Position numbers and translations under genes: made by a program
Notes under the pieces: generated by a model
What the model was told of the DNA's origin: nothing
Seen by the model: the letters and a program-made list of their open reading frames with translations, nothing else
The model's database searches: none
Shown: positions 30,733 to 40,100 of the stretch, piece after piece
Numbering within the stretch: the first letter of the stretch is position 1
Layout of the letters: each line of letters opens with the position of its first letter
Assembly (NCBI RefSeq): GCF_016950255.1
Contig: NZ_JACGFN010000001.1
Location: forward strand, 2,728,001-2,792,000
Reading direction: 5' to 3'
DNA length: 64,000 bases
Source of the DNA: Pectobacterium brasiliense
GTDB taxonomy: Bacteria; Pseudomonadota; Gammaproteobacteria; Enterobacterales; Enterobacteriaceae

Positions 30733-31185
30733 ATGGCAGAAAAGTTTCACATTTTGCTCTTGAACGGTCCAAACCTGAATCTGCTAGGAACCCGAGAGCC
30801 CGACAAATACGGTAAGACGACGTTAGCAGACATTGTCAGCGAGCTGGAAACACAGGCGCAGGCATTGAACGTGGAGTTTTCCCATCTGCAATCCAATGCG
30901 GAACATGTCCTGATCGATACCATCCATCAGGCCAGAGGAAACACAGACTTCATTCTGATTAACCCAGCGGCATTTACCCACACCAGCGTTGCGCTGCGTG
31001 ATGCCTTGCTGGCCGTCGCGATTCCGTTTATCGAAATTCATCTGTCCAACGTGCACGCACGTGAGCCTTTTCGTCATCATTCCTACCTTTCTGATGTTGC
31101 GGTAGGCGTGATATGTGGCCTGGGGGCAGATGGTTATCAGTATGCTTTACAGACGGCGGTAAAACGCCTGTCAACTTCCAATTAA
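30733..31185 (+). CDS. aroQ: Type II 3-dehydroquinate dehydratase
   Basis: 150 residues, the usual size of the type II enzyme. The signature [19 protein letters not shown] (with the catalytic tyrosine in KYG) and [20 protein letters not shown] are conserved. It dehydrates 3-dehydroquinate in the shikimate pathway. E. coli K-12 uses the unrelated type I AroD, but AroQ upstream of accB is common in other gammaproteobacteria. accB begins 24 bases downstream. Confidence 0.96.
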   Translation: MAEKFHILLLNGPNLNLLGTREPDKYGKTTLADIVSELETQAQALNVEFSHLQSNAEHVLIDTIHQARGNTDFILINPAAFTHTSVALRDALLAVAIPFIEIHLSNVHAREPFRHHSYLSDVAVGVICGLGADGYQYALQTAVKRLSTSN

Positions 31186-31209
31186 ACAAAAGAGTACGGA
31201 ACCACATCC

Positions 31210-31677
31210 ATGGATATTCGTAAAATCAAAAAACTGATCGAACTGGTTGAAGAGTCCGGCATCGCCGAACTGGAAATTTCTGAAGGTGAAGAATCAGTAC
31301 GTATCAGTCGTGCCCCAGCAGCGGTTAACTACCCGATGATGCAACAGGCTTACGCTACGCCGATGATGCAGCCACAGCCTGCACTGGCAGCCGCCGTTGC
31401 ACCAGCGCCAGTGGAAGCTGCAGCAGCACCGGCTGCCATCAGTGGACACATCGTTCGTTCTCCAATGGTTGGAACCTTCTATCGCACCCCAAGCCCGGAT
31501 GCTAAAGCCTTCGTGGAAGTGGGTCAGCACGTCAATGTTGGCGATACCCTGTGTATCGTCGAAGCCATGAAAATGATGAACCAGATCGAAGCCGACAAAT
31601 CAGGCGTGGTTAAAGCCATCCTGGTCGAAAGCGGTCAGCCGGTTGAATTTGACGAGCCACTGGTTGTCATCGAATAA
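31210..31677 (+). CDS. accB: AccB, biotin carboxyl carrier protein
   Basis: 155 residues. The N-terminal dimerisation region is followed by an Ala/Pro-rich linker (about 55-76) and the biotinyl domain, with the modified lysine in EAMKMMN (K121). It carries carboxybiotin between AccC and AccAD in the first step of fatty acid synthesis. It sits in aroQ-accB-accC, 11 bases before accC. Confidence 0.98.
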   Translation: MDIRKIKKLIELVEESGIAELEISEGEESVRISRAPAAVNYPMMQQAYATPMMQPQPALAAAVAPAPVEAAAAPAAISGHIVRSPMVGTFYRTPSPDAKAFVEVGQHVNVGDTLCIVEAMKMMNQIEADKSGVVKAILVESGQPVEFDEPLVVIE

Positions 31678-31688
31678 CGAGGCTTATC

Positions 31689-33032
31689 ATGCTAGATAAA
31701 ATCGTTATCGCTAACCGCGGAGAGATTGCGCTGCGTATTTTGCGTGCCTGTAAAGAACTGGGCATCAAAACCGTCGCCGTTCACTCCAGTGCGGATCGCG
31801 ATTTGAAACACGTATTGCTGGCGGACGAAACCGTGTGTATCGGCCCGGCTCCGTCAACAAAAAGCTATCTGAATATCCCAGCGATTATTTCCGCAGCGGA
31901 AATCACGGGTGCCGTCGCGATTCACCCTGGCTACGGTTTCCTGTCCGAAAATGCGGATTTTGCCGAGCAGGTTGAACGCTCTGGCTTTATCTTCATCGGC
32001 CCACGTGCAGAAACCATTCGCCTGATGGGCGACAAAGTGTCTGCCATCACCGCCATGAAAAAAGCGGGTGTTCCAACCGTACCAGGTTCTGATGGCCCTC
32101 TGACCGACGACATGGACGCTAACCGTGTTCATGCAAAACGCATCGGCTATCCGGTCATCATCAAAGCCTCTGGTGGCGGCGGTGGTCGTGGTATGCGCGT
32201 CGTGCGCAGCGACAAAGAGCTGGAACAATCCATCAACATGACCCGTGCGGAAGCCAAAGCGGCTTTCAACAACGACATGGTCTACATGGAAAAATATCTG
32301 GAAAACCCACGCCACGTGGAAATTCAGATTCTGGCCGATGGTCAGGGCCACGCCGTCTATCTGGCCGAGCGTGACTGTTCCATGCAGCGTCGTCACCAGA
32401 AAGTGGTGGAAGAAGCGCCAGCACCGGGCATTACGGACGAGCTGCGTCGCAATATCGGCGATCGCTGTGCCAAAGCCTGTATCGATATCAACTATCGCGG
32501 TGCGGGTACGTTTGAGTTCCTATACGAAAACGGTGAGTTCTACTTCATTGAAATGAACACCCGTATTCAGGTGGAACATCCGGTAACCGAAATGATTACC
32601 GGCGTGGATCTGATCAAAGAGCAGCTGCGCATCGCTGCCGGTCTGCCATTGTCCATCAAGCAGAAAGACGTCAAGGTTCGCGGCCACGCGGTGGAATGCC
32701 GTATCAATGCGGAAGACCCGAACTCGTTCCTGCCAAGCCCGGGTAAAATCACGCGTTTCCACGCGCCGGGTGGCTTTGGTGTCCGTTGGGAATCGCATAT
32801 TTACGCCGGTTATACCGTACCGCCGTATTACGATTCCATGATCGGCAAGCTGATCACCTACGGCGAAACGCGCGAAATCGCGATTTCCCGTATGAAGAAC
32901 GCGCTGGCTGAACTGATCATCGATGGCATCAAAACCAACATCGAACTTCAGATGAAGATCATGAGCGATGAAAACTTCCAGAGAGGTGGCACGAACATCC
33001 ACTATCTGGAGAAGAAACTCGGCTTGCAGTAA
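31689..33032 (+). CDS. accC: AccC, biotin carboxylase
   Basis: 447 residues, normal length. The N-terminal [17 protein letters not shown], the ATP-grasp glycine loop ([14 protein letters not shown]) and the catalytic-site motif [14 protein letters not shown] are intact. It carboxylates the biotin of AccB with bicarbonate and ATP. A strong terminator follows. In E. coli yhdT comes next; here about 8 kb of molybdenum-uptake genes intervene. Confidence 0.98.
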   Translation: MLDKIVIANRGEIALRILRACKELGIKTVAVHSSADRDLKHVLLADETVCIGPAPSTKSYLNIPAIISAAEITGAVAIHPGYGFLSENADFAEQVERSGFIFIGPRAETIRLMGDKVSAITAMKKAGVPTVPGSDGPLTDDMDANRVHAKRIGYPVIIKASGGGGGRGMRVVRSDKELEQSINMTRAEAKAAFNNDMVYMEKYLENPRHVEIQILADGQGHAVYLAERDCSMQRRHQKVVEEAPAPGITDELRRNIGDRCAKACIDINYRGAGTFEFLYENGEFYFIEMNTRIQVEHPVTEMITGVDLIKEQLRIAAGLPLSIKQKDVKVRGHAVECRINAEDPNSFLPSPGKITRFHAPGGFGVRWESHIYAGYTVPPYYDSMIGKLITYGETREIAISRMKNALAELIIDGIKTNIELQMKIMSDENFQRGGTNIHYLEKKLGLQ

Positions 33033-33050
33033 ACACTGCGCAATCGAGTC

Positions 33051-33080
33051 AAAAGGCCAGCTTATGCTGGCCTTTGTTAT
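33051..33080. terminator. Intrinsic terminator after accC
   Basis: AAAGGCCAGC-TTAT-GCTGGCCTTT (33052-33075) is a 10-bp stem followed by GTTATTT and preceded by A's, so it can work in both directions. It ends aroQ-accBC and also lies just past the minus-strand TonB-receptor gene. Confidence 0.8.
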
Positions 33081-33104
33081 TTAGGGTATATATGCCCTCG
33101 GGGA

Positions 33105-35096
33105 TTAATACTGGTAAGCAACGCCTAACCAATAATTACGTCCTTCCTCAACATAACCTTCCTGATAAGCGTAAGCCGTATCAAACAGGTTGTTGACCGA
33201 CGCATTCACGCTAAAGCCGGCACCCAGACGATAGTCCACCCGCACATTGGTCACCGCAAATCCGCGCGTTTTATCGTTATTATCTGAATTATTGAATCCC
33301 CAGCTACGCGCTTCTTCCATCACCGTAATGCTGACCGGTTCGATAGGCGTGATCGTTGCCCAGGCAAACACCTTATGCTTCGGCAGATCGACAATGTTGC
33401 CGATTTCTTCGCGTTTCACATCGCTATGAATCAGCCCATAGTTAACCCCGACGGTTAACCAGTCTTTGACATCACCGTGAATACCCAGATCCATACCGTA
33501 GTAATCTACCCGGCCGCTGTTACGGTTTTGGATCAAACTCGGCGTAATGTTATGTGACAGAATCGCATTTGATACCCGGTTGTAGTACACGCTGGCATCG
33601 TAGCCCCAGCCCTCGGTCAAGCCGCCGCGATAGTTCAGCTCAAGGTTTTGCGCACGCTCGGGTTTGAGGTTCGGATTAACCAGCGCATCCTGATTTTTGG
33701 CTGGCTTAGAGGTGGTGTAACGCTCTTTCAGCGTCGGGAAACGGCTACGTTCAGACAGCGATAATTGCAGTTCATCGCGATTATCGAAGCGATACTTCGT
33801 CATCATCTGCCAGTTGAATGCATCCTGATTGTTTTGGTCATAATTCGTTAGCGTGCCGTTCTTCTCATGCTTCATGCCCTGCTTGCTGTCGCGCCAGTCG
33901 TAGCTCACGCCAAATACCGCATCCAGCTTATCGGACACATTCCACTGGTATTCGCTTGCCATCGACCAGGTACGGTCCTTATAGCGATCGTATGGCGCGT
34001 TAATCGCCCCTTTCTCGCGATGCACGTCATCTTTCCAGTGTACGGCGAACGACAGCAAATCCAGTTCTCGCATATCAATCCCTAATTGCAGCGCCGCGCC
34101 GTTACTGAAATCCGCATAGTGGCTATAGTTACCGCTCTTATTTTTGAAATCCGCCAGCGTTTTATACATCAGCAAGGTATTTTCAAATTCATCGTGATAG
34201 AAGCGGCTTTTCAGCGTCATTCTGTCGCTTAGCTTTGTGGTGCCCTGATAGTAATAGCTTTCTTTGTTGTAGTCCGGCCATTGCCAATAGCGTCCTGACT
34301 GACCGCTATTGCCCGCATAAGGTGGCGTATTCTTCTCACCTTCCTGATTGATGTAGGTAAACGTATACTCATCGGATTCCCGCGGCGTAAACCCGACCTT
34401 AAGCATGCCGCGCTTGTCATCGTTGCCGGAATTCATCCGCTGACCTTCGCTACCAGCAGTCGCGTTATCAACCCCGTGAGGCAACCCGGTAAACCGCTGC
34501 TTCTGACGACTGCCGCTAATCTGGAAGAACCCCAGATCGCTTTTCCCGCCAAACGACGCATCCATGTTATGCGCATTGTCACGCCCGCGCGCCCAGCCCT
34601 GATTCAAGCGCACGTTCGCTTCCAGCTCTTTTTTCGGCCGCAGCGTCGTCAGATTAATCGCGCCCCCCATTTGATTCGGGCCCTGCAACAGCGAGGTATA
34701 TCCTTTAGACACCTCGACCGCCGCCAGATCGGAAGCCTGAAAACGGCCAAGATCCAGATTCCCGTCGTAGGGAACATAAATCGGCACGCCGTCGAGGAAA
34801 ACCGGCACCTGCCGGCTATCAAAGCCGCGAACTTTCACCTGTTGTTCGCTGCGCCCGCCTGACTTTTGTAGCGTCACTCCCGGCACGATATTCAGCGCTT
34901 CCGCCACATTGCGCCGGTTTAGCTGGTTAATCTGCTCCTGATTCACGATATCGTTAGTCGCCGCAACCGGGCTGCTCCACACCGTCATCACGTCTTTATC
35001 CTTCGTATTCTCAACCGCGTCACCAGAGGCGGCATAGACGCAAGAGACAGGTAATAAACTGGCGGACAACAACCAACTTAATTTTCTTATTTGCAT
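33105..35096 (-). CDS. TonB-dependent outer-membrane receptor, probably for a molybdenum/tungsten species
   Basis: 663 residues. A signal peptide (about 1-22, ending VYA) precedes a candidate TonB box DVMTVWS (35-41), a plug domain (about 50-160, GVTLQKSGGRSEQQVKVRGFD) and a 22-strand-type barrel ending in an aromatic residue (GVAYQY). The family imports large or scarce substrates using the TonB-ExbBD motor. The substrate cannot be read from the sequence. A ModE-like site 25 bases upstream of the ATG and the adjoining modD and importer genes suggest a molybdenum or tungsten complex. General siderophore or cobalamin roles are less likely in this context but not excluded. Confidence 0.8.
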   Translation of the reverse strand: MQIRKLSWLLSASLLPVSCVYAASGDAVENTKDKDVMTVWSSPVAATNDIVNQEQINQLNRRNVAEALNIVPGVTLQKSGGRSEQQVKVRGFDSRQVPVFLDGVPIYVPYDGNLDLGRFQASDLAAVEVSKGYTSLLQGPNQMGGAINLTTLRPKKELEANVRLNQGWARGRDNAHNMDASFGGKSDLGFFQISGSRQKQRFTGLPHGVDNATAGSEGQRMNSGNDDKRGMLKVGFTPRESDEYTFTYINQEGEKNTPPYAGNSGQSGRYWQWPDYNKESYYYQGTTKLSDRMTLKSRFYHDEFENTLLMYKTLADFKNKSGNYSHYADFSNGAALQLGIDMRELDLLSFAVHWKDDVHREKGAINAPYDRYKDRTWSMASEYQWNVSDKLDAVFGVSYDWRDSKQGMKHEKNGTLTNYDQNNQDAFNWQMMTKYRFDNRDELQLSLSERSRFPTLKERYTTSKPAKNQDALVNPNLKPERAQNLELNYRGGLTEGWGYDASVYYNRVSNAILSHNITPSLIQNRNSGRVDYYGMDLGIHGDVKDWLTVGVNYGLIHSDVKREEIGNIVDLPKHKVFAWATITPIEPVSITVMEEARSWGFNNSDNNDKTRGFAVTNVRVDYRLGAGFSVNASVNNLFDTAYAYQEGYVEEGRNYWLGVAYQY

Positions 35097-35120
35097 GACA
35101 TTGTTCCCTTAAAAAAACAC

Positions 35121-35148
35121 ATTGCTGTATAAAAATTTATATAACGAT
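35121..35148. promoter_or_regulatory. ModE-like operator upstream of the TonB receptor
   Basis: Left half ATTGCTGTATA (35121-35131), a 6-base spacer and right half TATATAACGAT (35138-35148). The known E. coli ModE operator consensus is about ATCGNTATATA-N6-TATATAACGAT; the right half is identical and the left half differs at two bases. The site is 25 bases upstream of the receptor start codon, in a good place for repression by molybdate-bound ModE. Confidence 0.65.
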
Positions 35149-35192
35149 AGATGTCGCCACTTCCCGTCATCCGGGCGTTCGGAATGATGGCG

Positions 35193-36041
35193 TTAGCGTT
35201 TTGGCGTTAAAACGACACGAATATCGGCAGAGGGCGCGTGGTAAGGCGCAGACGTGACGAGCAGGGCAACACCGGTTTCAGCATAGCGCTGAACCGTTTG
35301 CAGGTTGATTCCTCCCGCTGCTGACACCTTACACGCGGGCGCATGGCGTGCAGCGTAAGACAGCGTGGCGATCACCTGTTCAGGCGTAAACTTATCAAGC
35401 TGTAGAATGTCAGGCCCGGCGCTGAGTGCCATCATCGCCTCATCGGGGCTATCCACTTCCACAATGATGACTTTCTCCGGTGCCGCGTGGCGTAGTTGAG
35501 CAACATGGGTAGCCCAATCATCCTGATTCGGCAAAAAGCGACGATGGTTCGTGAATAACAGCACCGTTTCTGCACAGCCCAAACGATGCACAATCCCGCC
35601 CCCGGCCAGCACGGCTAAGATCGAAAGCAGCTTCGTACCCGGAATAATTTTGCGCGTACAGGCAATTTGCCCGGATGGCACCTCACGGGTATAAATGGCT
35701 TTCATTTGATGCAGATACTCGCTGACGCCACAGCACCACTCCAGCACGTTCTGCGTGACTTTCCATCCCTGATGTAACGCAGCGACATTTCCCGTTGCGG
35801 CAAGCATCGCTTCACCGGGCTGCACGCGTTCCCCTTCCTGAACGCAATGCGTCACCCGCAGCCCCAGCCGCTGTAGCAGACGTTCCGCCACCGGCATTCC
35901 GCTCACACACCCGCCCTGACGATGGAAAAACGTGATCTCCCCTTCCCCTTGCCCTATTCCCAGCGCACGCGTAGTAACATCACCGTACTGAATATCTTCC
36001 TGCAAGAGCTGGTCAAGGTACGCATCCGGGATATAAATCAT
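35193..36041 (-). CDS. modD: ModD, molybdenum-transport-associated PRTase-like protein
   Basis: 282 residues from ATG 36041 (MIYIPDAYLDQLLQEDIQYGDVTTR). This start overlaps the methyltransferase stop as ATGA; a longer frame exists but lacks support. The protein resembles quinolinate phosphoribosyltransferase (NadC) over its whole length and matches the ModD family, which is found beside molybdate transporter genes and whose biochemical role is unknown. The true NadC starts differently and is normally beside ampD. It is the last gene of the importer operon. Confidence 0.8.
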   Translation of the reverse strand: MIYIPDAYLDQLLQEDIQYGDVTTRALGIGQGEGEITFFHRQGGCVSGMPVAERLLQRLGLRVTHCVQEGERVQPGEAMLAATGNVAALHQGWKVTQNVLEWCCGVSEYLHQMKAIYTREVPSGQIACTRKIIPGTKLLSILAVLAGGGIVHRLGCAETVLLFTNHRRFLPNQDDWATHVAQLRHAAPEKVIIVEVDSPDEAMMALSAGPDILQLDKFTPEQVIATLSYAARHAPACKVSAAGGINLQTVQRYAETGVALLVTSAPYHAPSADIRVVLTPKR

Positions 36042-36859
36042 CGTGCGAACTCCGCATGTGGCACCACATCCCAGTAGACAAACGCCCAATCCCGCGTCGG
36101 TGAAACGAGCGGGATATCATCATCCTGATGCGCATCGTAATAGACTCTCAGGCGCTGTTTTTCTTCCTCACTCAACTTGCCTAATGACCAGGCCACGCCT
36201 TCCGCAAAACGCTCGAAGGTTTCGGCATGCCTTTGGCAATTCTGCCCGCGAATAAAGCTCACGTTGGCGTGAATGCCCATGCGATAGAGAATATTCACAG
36301 CATAGATATAGTTCGGTAGCGATGTCGACGTTCGCCCGATTGCCGCCGAAATCCGTGGATCGACAAACGTAGGGGAAACCGTGTGGGTGGTGTACACCCG
36401 CAGGCGAGCTTTCTGATTCAGCTTGTAGAGCGCGGCCGCCAGATCCATGACCAGCGTCGATCGCGATGCCACCACAATGTCGCAGTCGGGCAGATCCGCC
36501 CAGTCGTCTTCCCAGGCACGGTGAGCAAATGTCGCATTTCCTATCCCCATTGCCTCTGCCCGACGACGCGCCACGTCCAGCATGCCCTCGCTGTAATCAA
36601 TGCCGTAAACCTGTTCAAGCCGCGACGCCACATTGAGGCACACCGATCCCGGCCCGCATCCAACGTCCAGCAGCGTTTTAGCCCCTGAGAAATCCATGTT
36701 GGCGATGAACCGCTCCAGATACGGATCGCGTGGCCCAGCACATGCTATCGCCATGTTTTCTGCGCGCTTATCCCAGTGTTCCGGGGTTTTGGCGGTTCTA
36801 GCCGCCCGCGCCATATGCGCCTGATAAAGCGCGGGAAAATCAATCTCGTCGATAATCAT
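36038..36859 (-). CDS. Class I SAM-dependent methyltransferase in the molybdenum operon
   Basis: 273 residues. The SAM-binding motif I is LLDVGCGPGSVCLNVA (about 61-76), followed by GIDYSEGMLDVARRRAEAMG and an acidic post-I loop, so the fold is a class I methyltransferase. The acceptor is unknown. It lies 55 bases after the ABC ATPase gene and overlaps modD by 4 bases, so it is part of the importer operon. It could modify a chelator or metallophore used for uptake (speculation). Confidence 0.75.
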   Translation of the reverse strand: MIIDEIDFPALYQAHMARAARTAKTPEHWDKRAENMAIACAGPRDPYLERFIANMDFSGAKTLLDVGCGPGSVCLNVASRLEQVYGIDYSEGMLDVARRRAEAMGIGNATFAHRAWEDDWADLPDCDIVVASRSTLVMDLAAALYKLNQKARLRVYTTHTVSPTFVDPRISAAIGRTSTSLPNYIYAVNILYRMGIHANVSFIRGQNCQRHAETFERFAEGVAWSLGKLSEEEKQRLRVYYDAHQDDDIPLVSPTRDWAFVYWDVVPHAEFAR

Positions 36860-36914
36860 ATTCTCTTCCTGATTTCTCTTTTATTCGATGCCGTTTACCT
36901 GCACGCGCAGGGCA

Positions 36915-37673
36915 TCAGGTACGGAAATGGGCGTGAATATCCGCTTCTTGTACGCCGTACAGCGCCGCCAGCTTCGTCGGCGTCAGCAGAGCGTCCGGGG
37001 TTCCCTGTTCCGTCCCCGCGCCGGGATGCAGCAAAACCACGTTATCCGCCACGGCCCGTGCATGCTGAGGATGGTGCGTGGACATCAGCACCGCGATACT
37101 GCTTTCTTTAAGCCGCTTAATGTGTGCCAATAATCGAATCTGGTTGCCAAAATCCAGACTGGCCGCCGGTTCGTCCATCACCATCAGCGCAGGCTGCTGC
37201 ACTAAGGCACGGGCAATCAGTACGCGCTGCCGCTCTCCCCCGCTCAACGTCGCGTATGAACGCTGGCTCAGCGACAGAATCCCAAGCTGTGATAGCACCG
37301 CTTCAGCACTCGCGATCTCACGTTTTCCAGGCGTGGAAAAGAGCGACAAACGGGGGTGACATCCCATCAGCACCATATCCAGCACGCGAAAGGCAAAGGG
37401 AGAGTCATGTGCCTGAGGCACATAGGCTGCGACCTGTGCGAGCGCTCTGGCAGACCATGCGGCAATAGGTTTTTCGGCGATGTGTATCTGACCGGAAAAG
37501 GCAGGAATCAAGCCTAGCAGAGTGCGCATCAGGGTGGTTTTACCGCTGCCATTGGTGCCCAGCAAACAGGTAATCTGCCCGGATGGCAGTGAAAACGAGA
37601 TGTCGTGGTTCACCACGGTGCGACCATATCCGACGCTAACCGCCTGAAGCGTAGCGATGCTGCTGCCTGTCAT
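36915..37673 (-). CDS. FecE-type ABC transporter ATPase, likely molybdate/tungstate uptake
   Basis: 252 residues. Walker A GTNGSGKT (39-46), signature LSGGE (143-147) and Walker B LMVMDEP (163-169) are intact. The sequence belongs to the iron-siderophore/cobalamin (FecE/BtuD) type rather than ModC, and has no C-terminal TOBE domain. Its start overlaps the permease stop by 4 bases. In context it powers the FecCD-like permease next to it. Confidence 0.85.
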   Translation of the reverse strand: MTGSSIATLQAVSVGYGRTVVNHDISFSLPSGQITCLLGTNGSGKTTLMRTLLGLIPAFSGQIHIAEKPIAAWSARALAQVAAYVPQAHDSPFAFRVLDMVLMGCHPRLSLFSTPGKREIASAEAVLSQLGILSLSQRSYATLSGGERQRVLIARALVQQPALMVMDEPAASLDFGNQIRLLAHIKRLKESSIAVLMSTHHPQHARAVADNVVLLHPGAGTEQGTPDALLTPTKLAALYGVQEADIHAHFRT

Positions 37674-38665
37674 GCTCTTTCCCCCCTCAACAGCAGGAGC
37701 AGAAAGAAGGGTGCACCGATGGACGACGTCAGAATGCCTAGCGGCAGTTCAATCGCAGCGATCGTTCGCGCTAGCGTGTCTGTGAGTAACAGCAGCAGCG
37801 CCCCAACGGCAATAGAAACGGGCAATAGCCGATTGAAATTGTCGCCGACGATCAAACGGCAGATGTGCGGCACCACCAGCCCTATCCACCCGATGATTCC
37901 CGCAATCGACACCGCGCTGGCGGTAATTAACGTCGCTGCAAAGATGAATAACAGCCGCGTATAACGGATATTCACACCCAGCGTGCGGGCTTCTTCATCC
38001 GGCAGGCTCAACAGATTCATACGCCAGCGCAGTAAAATAAGCGGGGCCAACCCAATCACAATCAGTATTGCGGCAACGTTTAAGTCCTGAATGGTGATGG
38101 CGGAGAGCCCACCCAATAGCCAGAAAGTAATAGACGGTAGCTGAGTATAGGGATCGGCCAGGATCTTGATCAGTGCGATCGCCGCGCCGCCTAATGCGCC
38201 GATCGCCATGCCCACCAGCACCAGTGCCAATACGGGATCGTGTCGTTTCGCCATACGGGCAATCAGGCAGACCAGCGTCACCGCGCCTAGCCCACCGACA
38301 AACGCCAGAAGCTGAATAAACAGCATCGGTAAGCCAAGGAAAATCCCAAGCGTCGCCCCTACGCCAGCACCGGCAGAGACGCCAAGAATATCGGGGGAAA
38401 CCAGAGGATTACGGAACATGCCCTGATAAGCTGCGCCGGCGGCAGCCAGCCCGGCACCAATCAGCAGCGCCGCCAGCAGGCGCGGCACGCGAATGTTCCA
38501 GAATACCGTCGCTTTACGTGGCTCGATCGACACCGTTCCCTGCGGAGCAGCGATAATTTGCAGGATTTCATGCACAGAGAGGGAATAGTGCCCCACCGCT
38601 AACGCAAGCAGCGCGCTGCCGATCAGTAAAACCCCCAGTACCAGAGTAATGGTATGGCTTTTCAT
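37670..38665 (-). CDS. FecCD-type ABC transporter permease
   Basis: 331 residues with about nine or ten predicted membrane segments. It carries the FecCD-family features RVPRLLAALLIGAGLAAAG and GIIGWIGLVVPHICRLIVG. A single permease gene implies a homodimer, as in BtuC2D2 and HI1470/71 (MolB2C2), the latter a molybdate/tungstate importer of this same type. It overlaps both neighbours by 4 bases. Confidence 0.88.
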   Translation of the reverse strand: MKSHTITLVLGVLLIGSALLALAVGHYSLSVHEILQIIAAPQGTVSIEPRKATVFWNIRVPRLLAALLIGAGLAAAGAAYQGMFRNPLVSPDILGVSAGAGVGATLGIFLGLPMLFIQLLAFVGGLGAVTLVCLIARMAKRHDPVLALVLVGMAIGALGGAAIALIKILADPYTQLPSITFWLLGGLSAITIQDLNVAAILIVIGLAPLILLRWRMNLLSLPDEEARTLGVNIRYTRLLFIFAATLITASAVSIAGIIGWIGLVVPHICRLIVGDNFNRLLPVSIAVGALLLLLTDTLARTIAAIELPLGILTSSIGAPFFLLLLLRGERA

Positions 38666-39699
38666 ACCACTCTCAGCAGTTGCTCAAGCTGCGCATCATT
38701 CAGATCGGTATGGTAAAACAGGCGGAAAAACGTTCGGGTATCACTTTTGAGCTGCTGAGCAGCAGCAGGGTCAAAATGGCTTTGTAAGCGGCACAGCCCC
38801 AGCAGCCGGTTCAGACCGGGCGGTGCATCCAGCCAGCCAAACGGCAAGCCGGACATCAGGATCACGCGCTGCTGCGCAACCGCATGCACGCCCCGCCATT
38901 GCTCCGAGTGCATAATGTGCTGATAGCTCTGCACATCCTGCGTGATAATAAGCTCCGGGTTCCACCGCAGAATGTGCTCCATCGACACCTGAGTCAGCAT
39001 TTTTAATTCCCCTGCGGTCGCGACGTTCTTAAAACCCAGCAGTTCCACTGCTTCGGTATGGAGAGAACCACGCAGGCCGGTTTCCAGCCCCATCGCCCCG
39101 CGAGCGAAATAGAAGCTCGGTTTCTCGGTTTGTGCGCTTGTACGGTAAGCATTTGCACGCTGCAAAATAGCATCGGCAAACTGTGCCTGCTGTTCCGCCC
39201 GCGCCACGACATTCAGTAGTTGCCCCACCTGCCGGAGCTGTGAAGGCGTATCCAGTAAGCCGCCATCCACCAACACGTAAGGCACACCGGTCTGCTGTGA
39301 CGTCCTCTGCGCCAGCGAGCGATACGTTTCATCGGCGCTTCCACAGTCAATGATGATATCTGGATTCAGCGTCAGCAGTTTTTCCAGCGATAACGTACTG
39401 GCTCGGCCTGATAAGCGCCCTAAACGCGGCAATCGGCGTACGGTTTCAGAAAACAGCGCCCCCGATTCGCCCGACAAATCAAACGATGAAAACCCAAGCA
39501 GCTTTTCTGGCGCCAGTGCTAACAGTAGCAAATCCGCAGGTGGCCCCGCGCTGATAACACGCTGAATATCAGAAGGGTTGGGAATCTGACCAAACCGTCC
39601 GGCAATGCGGTCAAACGCATGTGCAAAGGACGCAGGCAAAAGAGGTAAAGCAGACACTGTCGCCAGATACGATAAAAAAGTACGCCTGTTAATTCCCAT
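38662..39699 (-). CDS. Periplasmic metal-anion binding protein (FecB/MolA-like) with Tat-type signal
   Basis: 345 residues from ATG 39699 (MGINRRTFLSYLATVSALPLLP). The alternative upstream start at 39741 is a TTG inside the ERIC element and is less likely. NRRTFLSYL is a good twin-arginine motif followed by a hydrophobic stretch ending AHA, so export as a folded protein is probable. The rest is a class III (BtuF/FecB/MolA) binding fold. It is the first gene of the importer operon. The substrate, molybdate or tungstate, is inferred from modD, ModE-like sites and molbindin. Confidence 0.8.
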   Translation of the reverse strand: MGINRRTFLSYLATVSALPLLPASFAHAFDRIAGRFGQIPNPSDIQRVISAGPPADLLLLALAPEKLLGFSSFDLSGESGALFSETVRRLPRLGRLSGRASTLSLEKLLTLNPDIIIDCGSADETYRSLAQRTSQQTGVPYVLVDGGLLDTPSQLRQVGQLLNVVARAEQQAQFADAILQRANAYRTSAQTEKPSFYFARGAMGLETGLRGSLHTEAVELLGFKNVATAGELKMLTQVSMEHILRWNPELIITQDVQSYQHIMHSEQWRGVHAVAQQRVILMSGLPFGWLDAPPGLNRLLGLCRLQSHFDPAAAQQLKSDTRTFFRLFYHTDLNDAQLEQLLRVV

Positions 39700-39720
39700 G
39701 ATGATCCCAGAGTTAAATAA

Positions 39721-39847
39721 TATCCGCTCTAAATAATTCAAATTTCAGGCAGGCGGCAAGCGAAGGCATCCCGATGAGCTTACTCAGGTAAGTGATTCGG
39801 GTGACTAAGCGCAGCCAACGTACATGCAATTTGAAGTATGACGAGCA
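39721..39847. repeat. ERIC element (about 127 bp)
   Basis: The ends resemble ERIC termini (TAAATAATTCAA on the left, TTGAAGTATGACGAG on the right) and the core forms the ERIC hairpin, CCCGATGAGCTTAC pairing with GTAAGTGATTCGGG, followed by GCGCAGCCAAC. The size fits the 126-127 bp of ERIC (IRU) elements. It fills the space between the ModE-like site and the start of the binding-protein gene, so it should be transcribed as the 5' leader. Confidence 0.85.
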
Positions 39848-39874
39848 TCGTTATATATATTTTTATATATCAAT
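39847..39874. promoter_or_regulatory. ModE-like operator upstream of the importer operon
   Basis: ATCGTTATATA (39847-39857), a 6-base spacer and TATATATCAAT (39864-39874). The left half fits the E. coli ModE half-site ATCGNTATATA fully; the right half differs at two of eleven positions. It abuts the ERIC element and is 148 bases from the binding-protein ATG. It is the second ModE-like site in the block, with the same half-site spacing as the first. Confidence 0.65.
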
Positions 39875-40031
39875 ATTATCCACACACAAAATTCAGGGTC
39901 AATCATCCAGATCACATTTCCGGCGATAGTTGATGTGGGTCATTTGAGCAACGAAATAAGAGACGTTTTATGCGGGGGATACATCGAAGGAGAAAGCATT
40001 TACGGTAAAAAAACATTTTCGATAAACAATA

Positions 40032-40068
40032 AGCCGATAAACCCGTGTATGTCGGTCGTTTATCGGCT
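40032..40068 (-). terminator. Terminator-like hairpin after the molbindin gene
   Basis: AGCCGATAAAC (40032-40042) pairs perfectly over 11 bp with GTTTATCGGCT (40058-40068). On the minus strand TTATTGTTTATC follows. It lies 33 bases past the molbindin stop. Confidence 0.55.
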
Positions 40069-40100
40069 GGAGCGGTATAATTCGCTAAAGAAATCGGCAA

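Noticed and set aside
35193..36041. nadC (quinolinate phosphoribosyltransferase)
   Set aside because: The fold is shared, but the N-terminus matches ModD and the neighbours are metal-transport genes, so ModD is the better call.
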